Assembly: GCF_002994745.2 (NCBI RefSeq)
Contig: NC_037094.1
Span: forward strand, 16,330,001-16,394,000
Direction: 5' to 3'
Source of the DNA: Rosa chinensis
Taxonomy: Eukaryota; Streptophyta; Magnoliopsida; Rosales; Rosaceae
DNA length: 64,000 nucleotides
In this document: positions 45,858 through 56,608 of the stretch, piece after piece
How positions within the stretch are numbered: position 1 is the stretch's first letter
How the letters are laid out: every line of letters starts with the position of its first letter
The notes under the pieces: generated by a model
What the model saw: only the letters and a program-made list of their open reading frames with translations
Database searches by the model: none
Told to the model about the DNA's origin: nothing
Made by a program: the position numbers and the translations under genes

Positions 45858-47389
45858 GACGTCTTCCATGCTCGGAGCTTTGCATGCTCGGTGCTTTGGG
45901 CCCAGACACGTGCAGCTCACATGTCAAATTATAAAGAGGAAATTGTTGATGGGAAAGGCTTAGCCTGTTCCCGGTTGACGTTGAGTGAAAAGATTTCTAC
46001 CCATGACTGGACAACCCCCATTCTCTTAAGCCGACTGCTACTCTGCTAGGTTCCTCTGAAGTCTAAAGACCTATACTTCTGTTCATCTCCTTTTCAAGGA
46101 CATGGCCTGAGGTAGATTAGGAATTCACCAGTAGCTCTGGTTTAGAGGTCCGACCTGTGTGGCAATCGATTAGCTACCAGCACAGGAAAGTGATTGACTT
46201 CGTTTGGTGCAGCAAGATCAGATAGGACTCATGGGAAGAACGCAAGCAACAATACCCAACAATAGCTATCGGAGACGAATCAAAAACTCCGGAATGGCTG
46301 CCGGAAACCGGAATCACAGTGAAATCCGATGTCACCCAAAAACACAATTTCGTCAGAACCCAATCGAATTCAAAACGAGAGGATTAAGTTTCATACAAAT
46401 GCAGCTCAATCCGTAGCCGGAGTCGCCGGAAAAAGTTGGAGAACCGCCGTGGAAGCTTTAAGCTGTCTAGCTTCGTACCTTCGTCGTCCGTATTTGAATG
46501 GACAATCTGAGATCGGGAAGACGTCGGCGTCAAGGATTCGAAGCTAACGCCGGTGTTCCGCCTCCGGTAGATGGCCTGACTGTGAGAATACGACCGGGTC
46601 TCGCCCTCGGCCCTCGGGTAAGGGTCGCAATACCGGGTCAGAGACTCTAGATCTCTCTCGATCCCTCTACATCGTTGATCTGATCGAAGGCTGATATAAA
46701 GTCTCTCTTTAATTAATTTGGAACGGTCCTGATAAAGAGGTGACATTTCGACGGTTTAGATTGCACCACGTGATTTTGGAATTTTCTTTAATAGTTTCTC
46801 AAAATTCTAAAACTTTGAAAAAATCACAATAAATAGATCAGGTGTCCGAAATTTTTTCTCAAAATACCCATGGACTCGTGACATCGTGTACTTTATCATC
46901 AAATCCTTAAATTGAGGAATTCACTGCATGAAAATTTTTGAAAAATATTTTCGAGCGCCTTTACACTTATCGAAATCAATAAATAATTTTCGCACTATCT
47001 CACTTAAACTCAATAAATTTTTTGCGGCTCACAGATTGGGGATCCTCTTCCCAATTTCCCCCCCCCCCCCCAAAAAAAAACCCAATTAAAGAAATGACTA
47101 CAAAAATTGATCGTTTTATAATATTTTCACAGGAGAAATAAAATCGCAACGAATTAATATTTCCGAAAAAAGCGTGATGAAAAATGTTGGAATATTTTTT
47201 CATATTTTGGGCAATCCAAAGGAAAAAAAAAGTTAAAAGTCAAGCAATTTTAAATTCTCTAAGTGTTTATTGGGTGGTAATAGGTATAATGTAAAAAAAT
47301 TTAACCATAATTGAAAACGGTCAACCCTATAAAAGCTTATATTTTCCTAAAATGAGCCAAATCACGATAAGGTGAACATCCAAAAAAAT
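45858..47389. other. Leader-like region preceding array 2
   Basis: 45858-45980 repeats 21209-21335. 46200-46740 is GC-rich LTR- or leader-like sequence (GCTGCCGGAAACCGGAATC) with no coding content. 46750-47380 is AT-rich and resembles 24545-24860. It contains a C14 homopolymer at 47058-47071 that may be a sequencing-sensitive site. Confidence 0.45.
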
Positions 47390-50300
47390 TTGGATCGCAC
47401 CAAATTCTTATATGCTTACTAGTGTAGTCTAACTTGTTTATTAGTTACATGAAAAAGTATACATTCCATAACCAACAAGGTAGAGGAAATAGAATTTATC
47501 AAAATCGACTGTTGGATGTTATTATGACAAGAAGAAATGGTTGTGGCCAAATTTTCAGCTATTTTCGTTGTCGTTTGGTTCTCGATCCACTAGGTCAATC
47601 ATAAACCCTAAATATCACATGAAACTAATATGCTCATAACTGCTTATTCGCAACTTATTTTTTCGATCTGTCAGCTCTCACACTCTCATGGGTATAAGCT
47701 ATATCAACTACTGTGAAAATTTCAGAAAGTTTCTCTCCTCATGGTTCCGGTCCTCTTAGGGAAGTATAAGCATATAAAGGGTTGACCGCTTTGTTTGATA
47801 TCGAAATGACAGCGGATCAGATTAAATTTTTTATATAGTACCTATGAATACGCTATAGATAGATGAGTAGTGTCAAATTTATCGATTTTCAGTTTCGATT
47901 GTTTAGATCGCATGAAATCCTTATATGCCTACTAATGCAGTTTAACTTGTTTGTTAGTTATATTGAAAAAATATACCTTCTATGAGAAATAATGTGGAAG
48001 AAATAGACTTTATCAAAATTGACCATTGGATGTCATCATGATAATAATATATAATTATGGTCAAAATTTCAGCTATTTTCGAAGTTATTTGGGTCTCGAT
48101 CTACTAGGTCAACCATAAACCCTAAATAACACATAAAACTAATATGCTTATAACCGCTCACTCACAGCTTCTTTTTTCTATTTGTCAGCTCTCACACTCT
48201 CGTGGCTATGTCCTATATCAACTAATATAAAAATTTAAGAAATTTTATCTACTCGTGGTTAAGCTCCCCTTAGGGAGTTATAAGTGTGTAAGTGGTTGAC
48301 TGCTTTATTTGACAACTAAATGATGGCGGATCAGGTTAATTTTTTTACACAATACCTACTAATACGCTATAAATAGATGGGTAATGTCAAATTTATCGAT
48401 TTTCAGTTTCGATTGTTTAGATCGCATGAAATCCTTATATGTCTACTAATGCGGTTTAACTTGTTTATTAGTTGTATTGCAAAATATACCTTCCATGAGG
48501 AACAATGTGGAGGAAATATACTTTATCAAAATTGACCGTTGGATGTCATCATGATAAGAATATATAATTATGGTCAAAATTTCAGCTATTTTCGAAGTTG
48601 TTTGGGTCTCGATCTACTAGGTCAACCATAAACCCTAGGTAACACATAAAACTAATATGCTTATAACCGCTCACTCGCAACTTCTTTTTTCGATTTTTCA
48701 GCTCTCACACTCTCGTGGATATGACTTATATCAATTAATATAAAAATTTGAGAAAGTTTATCTACTCGTGGTTAAGCTCCCCTCAGGGAGTTATAAGTGT
48801 GTAAGTGGTTGACCGCTTTATTTGACAACTAAATGATGGCGGATCGGATTAATTTTTTTACACAATACTCACTAATACGCTATAAATAGATGGGTAATGT
48901 CAAATTTATCGATTTTCAGTTTCTATTGTTTAGATCGCATGAAATCCTTATATGCTTGCTAATGCGGTTTAACTGTTTATTAGTTGTATTGCAAAATATA
49001 CATTCCATGAGGAACAATGTGGAGGAAATAGACTTTATCAAAATCTACCGTTGGATGTCATCATGATAAGAATATATAATTATGGTCAAAATTTCAGCTA
49101 TTTTCGAAGTTGTTTGGATCTCGATCTACTAGGTCAACCATAAACCCTAAATAACACATAAAACTAATATGCTCATAACCGCTCACTCGCAACTTCTTTT
49201 TTCAACCTGTCAGCTCTCACAGTCTTGTGGCTATTACCTATATCAACTCATATAAAAATTTGAGAAAGTTTATCTACTCTTGGTTAAGCTCCCCTTAGGG
49301 AGCTATAAGTGTATAAGTGGTTGACCGCTTTATTTGACATCTAAATGACGGCGGATTGAGTTAATTTTTTTACACAATGCCTACTAATACGCTATAAATA
49401 GATGGGTAATATCAAATTTATCGATTTTCAATTTCGATTTATTGGATTGCACAATATTCTTATATGTCTACTATTGTGGTATAACTAGCTTATTAGTTGT
49501 AATGAAAAGTATACATTCCATGAGCAACAATGTGTAGCAAATAGACTTTATCAAAATCAACCGTAGGATGTTATCATAACAAGAAGAAATGGTTATGGTC
49601 AAAATTTCAGCTATTTTCGTCGTCGTTTGGGTCTCGATCTAGTAGGTCAACCCTAAACATTAAATATCACATATAGCTAATATGCTCATAACCGCTCATT
49701 TACAACTTCTTTTTCGATCTGTCAGCTCTCACTCTCTCGTGGGTATGATCTATATCAACTAATGTAAAAATTTTGGGAAGTTTATCTACTCATGGTTAAG
49801 CTCCCTTTAGGGAGTTATAAGTGTATAAGTGATTGATCGCTTTATTTGATATTGAAATGATGGGGGATCGGGTTAATTTTTTTACACAATACCTATTAAT
49901 ACGCTATAAATAGATGGGTAATGTTAAATTTATCAATTTTTAGTTTTGATTGTTTAGATCGCACGAAATCGTTATATGCCTACTAATGTGGTATAACTTG
50001 TTTAATAGTTGTATTGAAAAATATACCTTCCACGAGGAACAACGTGGAAGAAATAGATTTTATGAAAATCAACCGTTGGATGTCATCATGATAAGAATAT
50101 ATAATTATGGTCAAAATTTCAGCTATTTTCGAAGTTGTTTAGGTCTCGATTTATTAGGTCAACCCTAAACCCTAAATACCACATAGAACTAATATGCTCA
50201 TAACTGCTCACCCATAATTTTTTTTTCCGATCTGTCAACTCTCACACTCTCATGGCTATGACCTATATCAAGTAATGTAAAATTTTCAGACAGTTTATCT

Positions 50301-50640
50301 ACTCGTGGTTAATCTCCCCTTAGGGAGTTATTAGTGTATAAGTGGTTAACTGCTTTATTTCACTTATTATTATTTTTTTTAAAGAGATTTATTTGACTTA
50401 TAAATAATGGTGGATCGTGTTAATTTTTTTACACAATATCTAATAATACCCTTTAAATAGATAAATAATGTCAAATTTATCGATTTTCAATTTCGATTTT
50501 TTGTATTGCACAAAATTCTTATATGCATACTAATGTGGTATAACTTGTTTATTAGTTATAAGAAATATGTCTTCCATAACCAACAAGTTGGAGGAAATAA
50601 AATTTATCAAAATCAATCGATGTTATCAAGACAAGAAAAA
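47390..50640. repeat. Array 2: six-plus tandem monomers of 512-514 bp
   Basis: The anchor GGTCAACC (or a one-base variant) lies at 47593, 48107, 48620, 49132, 49645 and 50157. The spacing is 514, 513, 512, 513 and 512 bp. A partial seventh unit reaches about 50640. The word order is the same as in arrays 1a/1b. The regular spacing and even divergence suggest a homogenised satellite-like array rather than separate insertions. Confidence 0.95.
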
Positions 50641-51019
50641 ATGGCTATGGTCAATGAAAAAATGGCAATAGCCGCATCCAAACTTATTTTATTAACTACA
50701 CTCTCCAAAGGGCAAAGACCGTCAACGGAAACAAGTCTTGGGACACCAACCGTTCACATATTACATTATTTTAGACTTCTGGTCCAAAATTGATCTAATT
50801 TAATCTATATTTCGACCTTGATCCTTTAAGTCAACTGAATAAAGTTTTATAATCCTATTTTATTAACTACACCCTCCAAAGAGTGAGATCGTCAATGAAA
50901 ATAAGTTTTGAGACACCGACGGTTAGATGTGAAAATTACATTATTTTAGACTTCCAATCTAAAATTGATCCAATTTCATCTATATTTATAACCCGATCCT
51001 TTAAGTCAACGACTTACGT
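50641..51019. other. Two diverged ~190-bp direct repeats
   Basis: Two related stretches (about 50685-50840 and 50855-51010) share TTTTATTAACTACACYCTCC, a GACACCRACCGTT-like word and ATCCTTTAAGTCAAC. No gene is seen. Confidence 0.55.
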
Positions 51020-51028
51020 TTTACCAAA

Positions 51029-51540
51029 GGGTAAATTTCGCAAACACTACACCAAGTAAAGACCACTAATAATTCTTATACACAAAGTTTCAAACCAAAC
51101 ATTTTGGTACACGAAATCTGAAACTCGACCCACTATCAGTACACGACGTCAATTTTTGACATCAAAATATCCATTATGCCCTCAGTTCTTTTTTTTTAAT
51201 AATTTTTTTTTCTGTTATTTTTTTTTCCTTCGTTTTATCTCTTTCTTCTTCCTTCTTCCGGGCTCACTCCCTCGCTTCCAACGCCGCCTTCCTCACCTCG
51301 CATAACAGAAAAAAAAAAAATGACTCGAGTCATTTATAAACGAAGGAAAAAAAATAACAGAAAAAAAAAATTAAAAAAAAGAACTGAGGGCATAATGGAC
51401 ATTTTGGTGTCAAAAATTGACGTCGTGTACTGATAGTGGGTCGAGTTTCAGATTTCGTGTACCGAAATGTTTGGTTTGAAACTTTGTGTATAAGAATTAT
51501 TAGTGGCCTTTACTTGGTGTATTGTTTGCGAAATTTTCTC
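51029..51540. mobile_element. Mutator-type foldback element, 512 bp
   Basis: Long inverted arms (51029 to about 51236 and about 51330 to 51540) read AAATTTCGCAAACAMTACAC and continue through GACGTCGTGTACTGATAGTG in inverse order. They flank a short GC-rich loop. The element is bounded by a perfect 9-bp duplication TTTACCAAA (51020-51028 and 51541-51549). Nine-base duplications are typical of Mutator-like elements. There is no coding content. Confidence 0.88.
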
Positions 51541-51567
51541 TTTACCAAATAACAAGCCGATTCAAAA

Positions 51568-52398
51568 GAGAAGTTTTAAATACACATCCATAATTACTTA
51601 ATACACACTCCTTACTCAATACACCTACCATTTAATTTCTTATTCTAATATTTTACTAAATACACAACCCAAATAACCTAAAATATCCTTAACATAACAA
51701 ATCATGAAATACACTATTATTTAACAACATTAAGGCTACTATTTAATTTAATTAATTACTTCTGTTAGTTATTGGGAAATCCATAAGGATTCATTATTGT
51801 TCCCTTCAAATACATGCTTTGAAATAGGTTTTGTATTATTTGAGTTCTCATCCACCAAACACCATATTGATCAAGTATAAAATTTTGAGTCGAACATTCA
51901 ACCAAAACTGTATCAGGAGTTTATCCACAATGGTGGAACTATGAAATTGTCATTAGATAGTCAAACAAATTAACAATTACAAAGTTTTATACTTGTGATG
52001 TTTTATATTAGATAATAAATTGACTAATCATAGCTTTTAAAAAAGAAAAGAAAAAAACTAAAAAGGTGTAAAGCGAATTGTTTTAAAAACATTTAAAGCC
52101 ATTGATTTTGAAATTCTAAATTATATGGTTTGTCACTCCATTTAATTACAATTTATTTAAGGAAAATTTAAATTAGATGGTTTCTAACTTTATTCTTGTT
52201 TTAAATGAGGATGCATGTATAGAAATTTATTGTGTTTATAATTATAGAATCATATAAGGAATATATGATTATTATTATTTTTCTTCTAATATATAGATGT
52301 CTATTTTGGTCATTTAATCTAGCTATAAAATCTTATTTGAAATATAAAATAATAGGGATGTGTATTAAGTAGTTTGGGGTGTGTATTTAAAATTTCTC
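51568..52398. mobile_element. Mutator-type non-autonomous element, 831 bp
   Basis: The ends GAGAAGTTTTAAATACACA and (reverse complement) GAGAAATTTTAAATACACA are inverted repeats. The flanks are a perfect 9-bp duplication GATTCAAAA (51559-51567 and 52399-52407). The interior is AT-rich and noncoding. It sits only 18 bp from the previous target duplication. Confidence 0.85.
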
Positions 52399-52407
52399 GA
52401 TTCAAAA

Positions 52408-52770
52408 ACAGTACTTCTAAAAAAAAAAAAATCGAAAAACACTAGTACGTGGCTCGAAGCCTCGAACCTTGAAAAGCCATCACATACGTGGCCTCGCCAC
52501 TCTGTCAACCCCTATCACCCTTCATATCTCGTTAACTGATATACAAGCCGGAAAAACGATATCCGATCAAACCAGAAACCTGGGCTTGACTGTCTCTGCC
52601 CTACATCCTCCAGACCCTCGTATGGAGTTCTCAAATCTCATCATGGAATCGACAGTGAAGCACAACCTGGTGTTGAAATTCAGAGGCTGGACTGGATCCA
52701 GAGGTTAGGTGACCCAAGTCTGAGTCAAGTTTCTCGATGACTGGAACTGGTTCGTCTTTTGTTGGTAACA
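52408..52770. other. Gene-like fragment, unassigned
   Basis: GC content rises at about 52440. An open stretch on the plus strand (52622-52703) reads MEFSNLIMESTVKHNLVLKF and ends near a donor-like GAG|GTTAGG. No family is recognised. Confidence 0.3.
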
Positions 52771-52935
52771 GTTGTAGACGCGGAAGCCGGAGTCAGTGGC
52801 GGTAGAGAAGCAAGTGTGGTCCTGGCTGAAAGTGAGGTGGAGGAGGGTGGTGGGGGATGGGGTCGGGTTTGGGCATGTGGTTGCGGTATATTGAATAATG
52901 AGGTCGAGGTCGAGTACTCGAGTTCCTAGCTGCAT
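52771..52935 (-). pseudogene. ATG18-like (WIPI/PROPPIN) N-terminal fragment
   Basis: The minus strand reads NPTPSPTTLLHLTFSQDHTC followed by FSTATDSGFRVYNC. This matches the first beta-propeller blade of plant autophagy protein ATG18 (LLHISFNQD..CFA.GTD.GFRIYNC). The lipid-binding FRRG motif and the rest of the propeller are missing, and the frame runs into unrelated sequence. It is a fragment only. Confidence 0.65.
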
Positions 52936-53876
52936 AGCATGGGTTTGATTTATAATGAAAGATCAAATTTTGATTTGGAATTTTGATGTTTGGTACATTT
53001 GGGGCATGAGCTTGAATGATGGTTCTGTTCTCGATCTTGATCTAATTGAATTGGGAACTCTGGGTTTTTGTTAGTTTTGGTTTATGGGTTTTGGGAGTGA
53101 ATTTGTGGATGATAATCATGTAAAGTCAGAACCAGTGTCCCGTGGTGTTGATGCTGATGATGGGGATGGTGTTGAGATTAGCAACAATGATGGCTCCTGT
53201 GCTAATAGGATTGGAAATGGACCTAGCAGATCATTCAAACGCGATCCCGATAGCAGCCCAGAGATTCACCGGAGCCCATGGCAGCAGATCATTCAAACAT
53301 ATGTTGATTAAAAAAAGCTAGGGAGCATCGATTTTTTTTTAAATTTTTTTTTTATATTGTCTCTCCCTTTTTACTTGTTCCAGATTCGATTTGCTGGTCA
53401 AATATTGAAGAGGGAATTGAATTTGGTGTGGAAAATCAAGATCAGAATGATTCAATCCGTCAAATCCCAAATCCCAGCTAAATTCTGCAGGGGACGGTGA
53501 AAAAGAGTTTTCTGGGTTGAGGAGCATGGTGAATGATGAACACCCGGGTTCCTCTCTTACACAACTATATCCAAGATGCACTTCTAAAAAGTGACAAAAC
53601 AATCTAGCCAAGACCAGGTAGAACTCCACTCAGTTTGCGTAAAACTTAATTCACCCCAGTCTGCTAGCCACCCTCAATCTGGACGATTGTTAACAGAGAT
53701 TTTACCAAGAGAAAAAGAGTAAAATGATCATGGTGATTTCTTGAACAGAAAACGAGCTAGCAGGTAAGCCGGTTTATATAAATGAGTGGTCAGGATTGTG
53801 AGAACACATCTGACGGTTAGAAAGTGTGGTGATGTGCCCGAGCACTTCATGCTCTGAGCATGGAAGAATTTTCGGT
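52936..53876. other. Unassigned sequence left of duplication copy B
   Basis: Contains an acidic open stretch at 53084-53311 (KSEPVSRGVDADDGDGVEIS) and a minus-strand frame at 53339-53629. Neither has a recognised family. The part at 53812-53876 (CTGACGGTTAGAAA, GTGCCCGAGCA, GAGCATGG) resembles 30140-30205. Confidence 0.35.
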
Positions 53877-53886
53877 TAATTAGAGC

Positions 53887-53894
53887 TATTTATA
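53887..53894 (-). promoter_or_regulatory. Orphan copy of the SDR1 TATA box
   Basis: The SDR1 upstream region was duplicated up to a breakpoint just downstream of its TATA box. Here the same TATAAATA lies on the minus strand facing left, with no SDR gene behind it. Whether it drives any transcript is unknown. Confidence 0.45.
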
Positions 53895-55797
53895 GTTTAG
53901 CAACCTTGCGTCTGAGTATGTATTGGTCACGTATGCAATGGCGTCCTTCAAAGTCATCATCATTATCTACTGGGATCAATAATTGACGCAAGTGCTGATC
54001 ACAAACTGTTGCCTCATGTTCATGTAAATTGACAATTAATTTTTATGTAAATCACAGGAAAATTTGTATGCATTATATCTCTTCTTTTTCAAATCACATG
54101 TAAATTGACATTTCTACGTGAATTGACAGGAAAATTTGTATGCATCATCTCTTCTTTTTCAAATCATTTATCACCTTTGAGTTGTTATGCATCTAAGATT
54201 TGCAAGTGTACAAATATACACAAATTTGCATGGTTTCGATCATATGTACACAAATTTGGAAAAAGGGTGTTATAAAAAGGAAAAATGTCAATTTACTCAA
54301 ATTTTAGCTACTTTAACTCCATTTACCTCAACATCTTTCAAGATTACCCACTTACCCAATAAATTACATATTTTTTGCCCTAATATTCAATTATGTTTTT
54401 TTTAATGATTGTTTTTTGTTTGTTTTTGAGACAATTTTGCCCTCTCCCTTTGTCACATAGAGAGAGAGAGAGAGAGAGAGAGAGAAAACTCGTCGGAGAC
54501 TTACGGGAATCCGGTCACTAGACCTCGAAATCTCGTCACTGGTCACCGGTAGCTAGAAGTCTTTAAAGAGCTCGTCGGAGACTTTTATTGCCCCTGATAA
54601 TTTTTTTTTGCCTCCCAATAAAAAGGTTTTTTTGAAGGTCAATAAAAACTTTTTATTGAGAGGCAATAAAAGTTTATTGAGGGAAAGGGAGCAAATTTCC
54701 CTAAAATTAGATAAATAAAATTTTGATTGAGGAAGAATATGAGGATATTGCATCAATTCACAATCTTTTATTGGGGTGGGGGAATAAAAGTTTATCGAGT
54801 TTTATAATAAAAGTTATATATACAAACTCCACGTACTACCACTTTTGTTTTATAATCACTACACACTAAAAAATGAAAGGTTCAATTACGTATTTAGTTT
54901 TACAAGGTCCACGGAGATCTCATAAAATTTTTAGGAGATTTATTGACTCTCAATGCAAGTTTGTTGACCCTCAATAAATGTTGTTATTGCCTTTTAATAA
55001 AACTTTTATTGACCATAATAAAAAATTTAGTAACTCCCAATAAAACTTTTATCCAGAGTAAAAAAACTGAACAAAATGTTAAGTAATCTAATTTAATTGC
55101 ATAATGCAAATGGAGCTTTTTAGAACTGTCATGCACACAAAGAATAGTTCACTAGAGATGATCACTATGAATAAGGATGAAAGAATATTCAAGATGTCTT
55201 CTATATTCTTTTCTTTTTTTGTCTGAACTCAAGATTATTTCCAGCAATTGCATAACCAAACAAAAGGAACACAAATACGTACATAGGCGGTCATCCATTC
55301 CTGCAGGTGAATATCTGAATTGGTAAAATCCAAATTTGAGTTTGTGTCCAACTGGTGTAGGTGGAGCTTGTAAAGAGGTATGGTGAGTCACTGTCTTCCT
55401 ATCTTAAAAACTGCATGACCAATACGTACACTAACACGTGTAAAAGTCTAAATCAGAAATAGTAATAAATCTAGACATGGTATACTTTTCTTAGACATCT
55501 ACGTCTTTGCACCCTAGTGCTTAATTGCAGGTTAATTATCCCACAAATTCATAAGCATCTGAAACAAAATGAATAATAATGATATATCTTCATTGCATTT
55601 CTAACTTGTATACCTCCTAACTGCTTCAGAAAAACACCTTCCGACTTGCTTCTGCCGGAGGACAAGAAGATCTCCACTAGGACAATACTCCATTACTAAA
55701 CAAGAAAGATTATCTGATGCAAACTGGGAACGAGAAAAGGATAATCCTAACCACTAACCATTACCCACCACTCCAGCACCGCGCAACCTCCATTGAA

Positions 55798-56097
55798 ATG
55801 ACGTCGTTTCTGCACTTGCCAGCAACTTCCTTTCTTCCTTCTTCTCTCCGCGGAGCTTCCCTCACAGCTCGGCCCAATCCCAGCTCGCTCTGTCCGACCC
55901 GGTCAGCTCTCTCTCTCTCCTCTCTCACATGCATGCATTGAAACCTCAAAGGCTTCAATTTGATTAATTATTCGCTAACAAATTCGTCTCAATTTTGCAG
56001 GTTGAGTGTTAAATGCAGGCATGCACAGGCTAGTGTAAAGAGCGAGGATTTTAATTCTGGCGCCATAGACGTTGCGGCTGACGTTAGGCTTGAACGG
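55798..56097 (+). pseudogene. Two-exon 5' fragment of a plastid-type precursor gene (copy B)
   Basis: Exons 55798-55901 and 56001-56097 correspond to 20517-20812 in copy A. It differs in a few residues (for example ADVRLER here, ADVWLEW in copy A) and ends at the same donor with no next exon. Copy B looks closer to the ancestral sequence, since V-R-x-E-R would suit the start of a Rossmann domain. Confidence 0.5.
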
Positions 56098-56608
56098 GTA
56101 AGCACAAATTCACAGACCTTATCCCGTCTGGAATCGAATTACTACTCGATCAGAGACGACCTCGGACCTACTGGACTTACTCGACGATTCCGATCTCATT
56201 CCAGCGCTCGTTCATGAAGAGCTTCGAGGAAGAGATTTCGGGCGATGGTGACTGAGCTAGTACTCCGCCGATTGAAGATGGAGGTGGACTCGGTTCATGA
56301 TGGCAGGGGGAGAGAGAGACTCCAAGAATTTAAAAAGAGTGGCACTGGTGTAATTTTTTATTTTTCAGAGCTTAAAATGAACATTTTGATTTTTTGATTT
56401 TAAATGAAGTGAGTGAGATTTAATTAAAATCTCTTATTAAGTTAAGTGAGAGTATTTTTTATTAAAAAAAAAGTGAATATTTTTGGCTCAAACTAATTAG
56501 TAGTCCTTTAGTTATTCTCTTATTCTCTCTCGATCCCTATTTTAATTTTTTATTTAACATGCTTTCCGTTCAATCTTCATTAAGGTTGAGACTTTCATTA
56601 AGCTAACT

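Larger units (their letters stand above)
43488..45858. repeat. Segmental duplication, copy A part 3 (SDR2 locus)
   Basis: Matches 59814-62166 at high identity, introns included, with a handful of small indels. The match ends at GTTAACAACGACG (45846-45858). Beyond that, copy A continues with the CTTCCATGCTCGGAG sequence and copy B with unrelated sequence. Confidence 0.95.
53877..56483. repeat. Segmental duplication, copy B part 1
   Basis: Matches 15548-21094 without the solo LTR and the SINE. It therefore shows both empty target sites. It retains about 150 bp (56250-56395) that copy A lost. It contains the GA microsatellite at 54463-54485 and the exon fragment at 55798-56097. Confidence 0.92.

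Noticed and set aside
47058..47071. C14 run as a biological signal
   Set aside because: Most simply a homopolymer prone to sequencing error, followed by an A run; no function supported.
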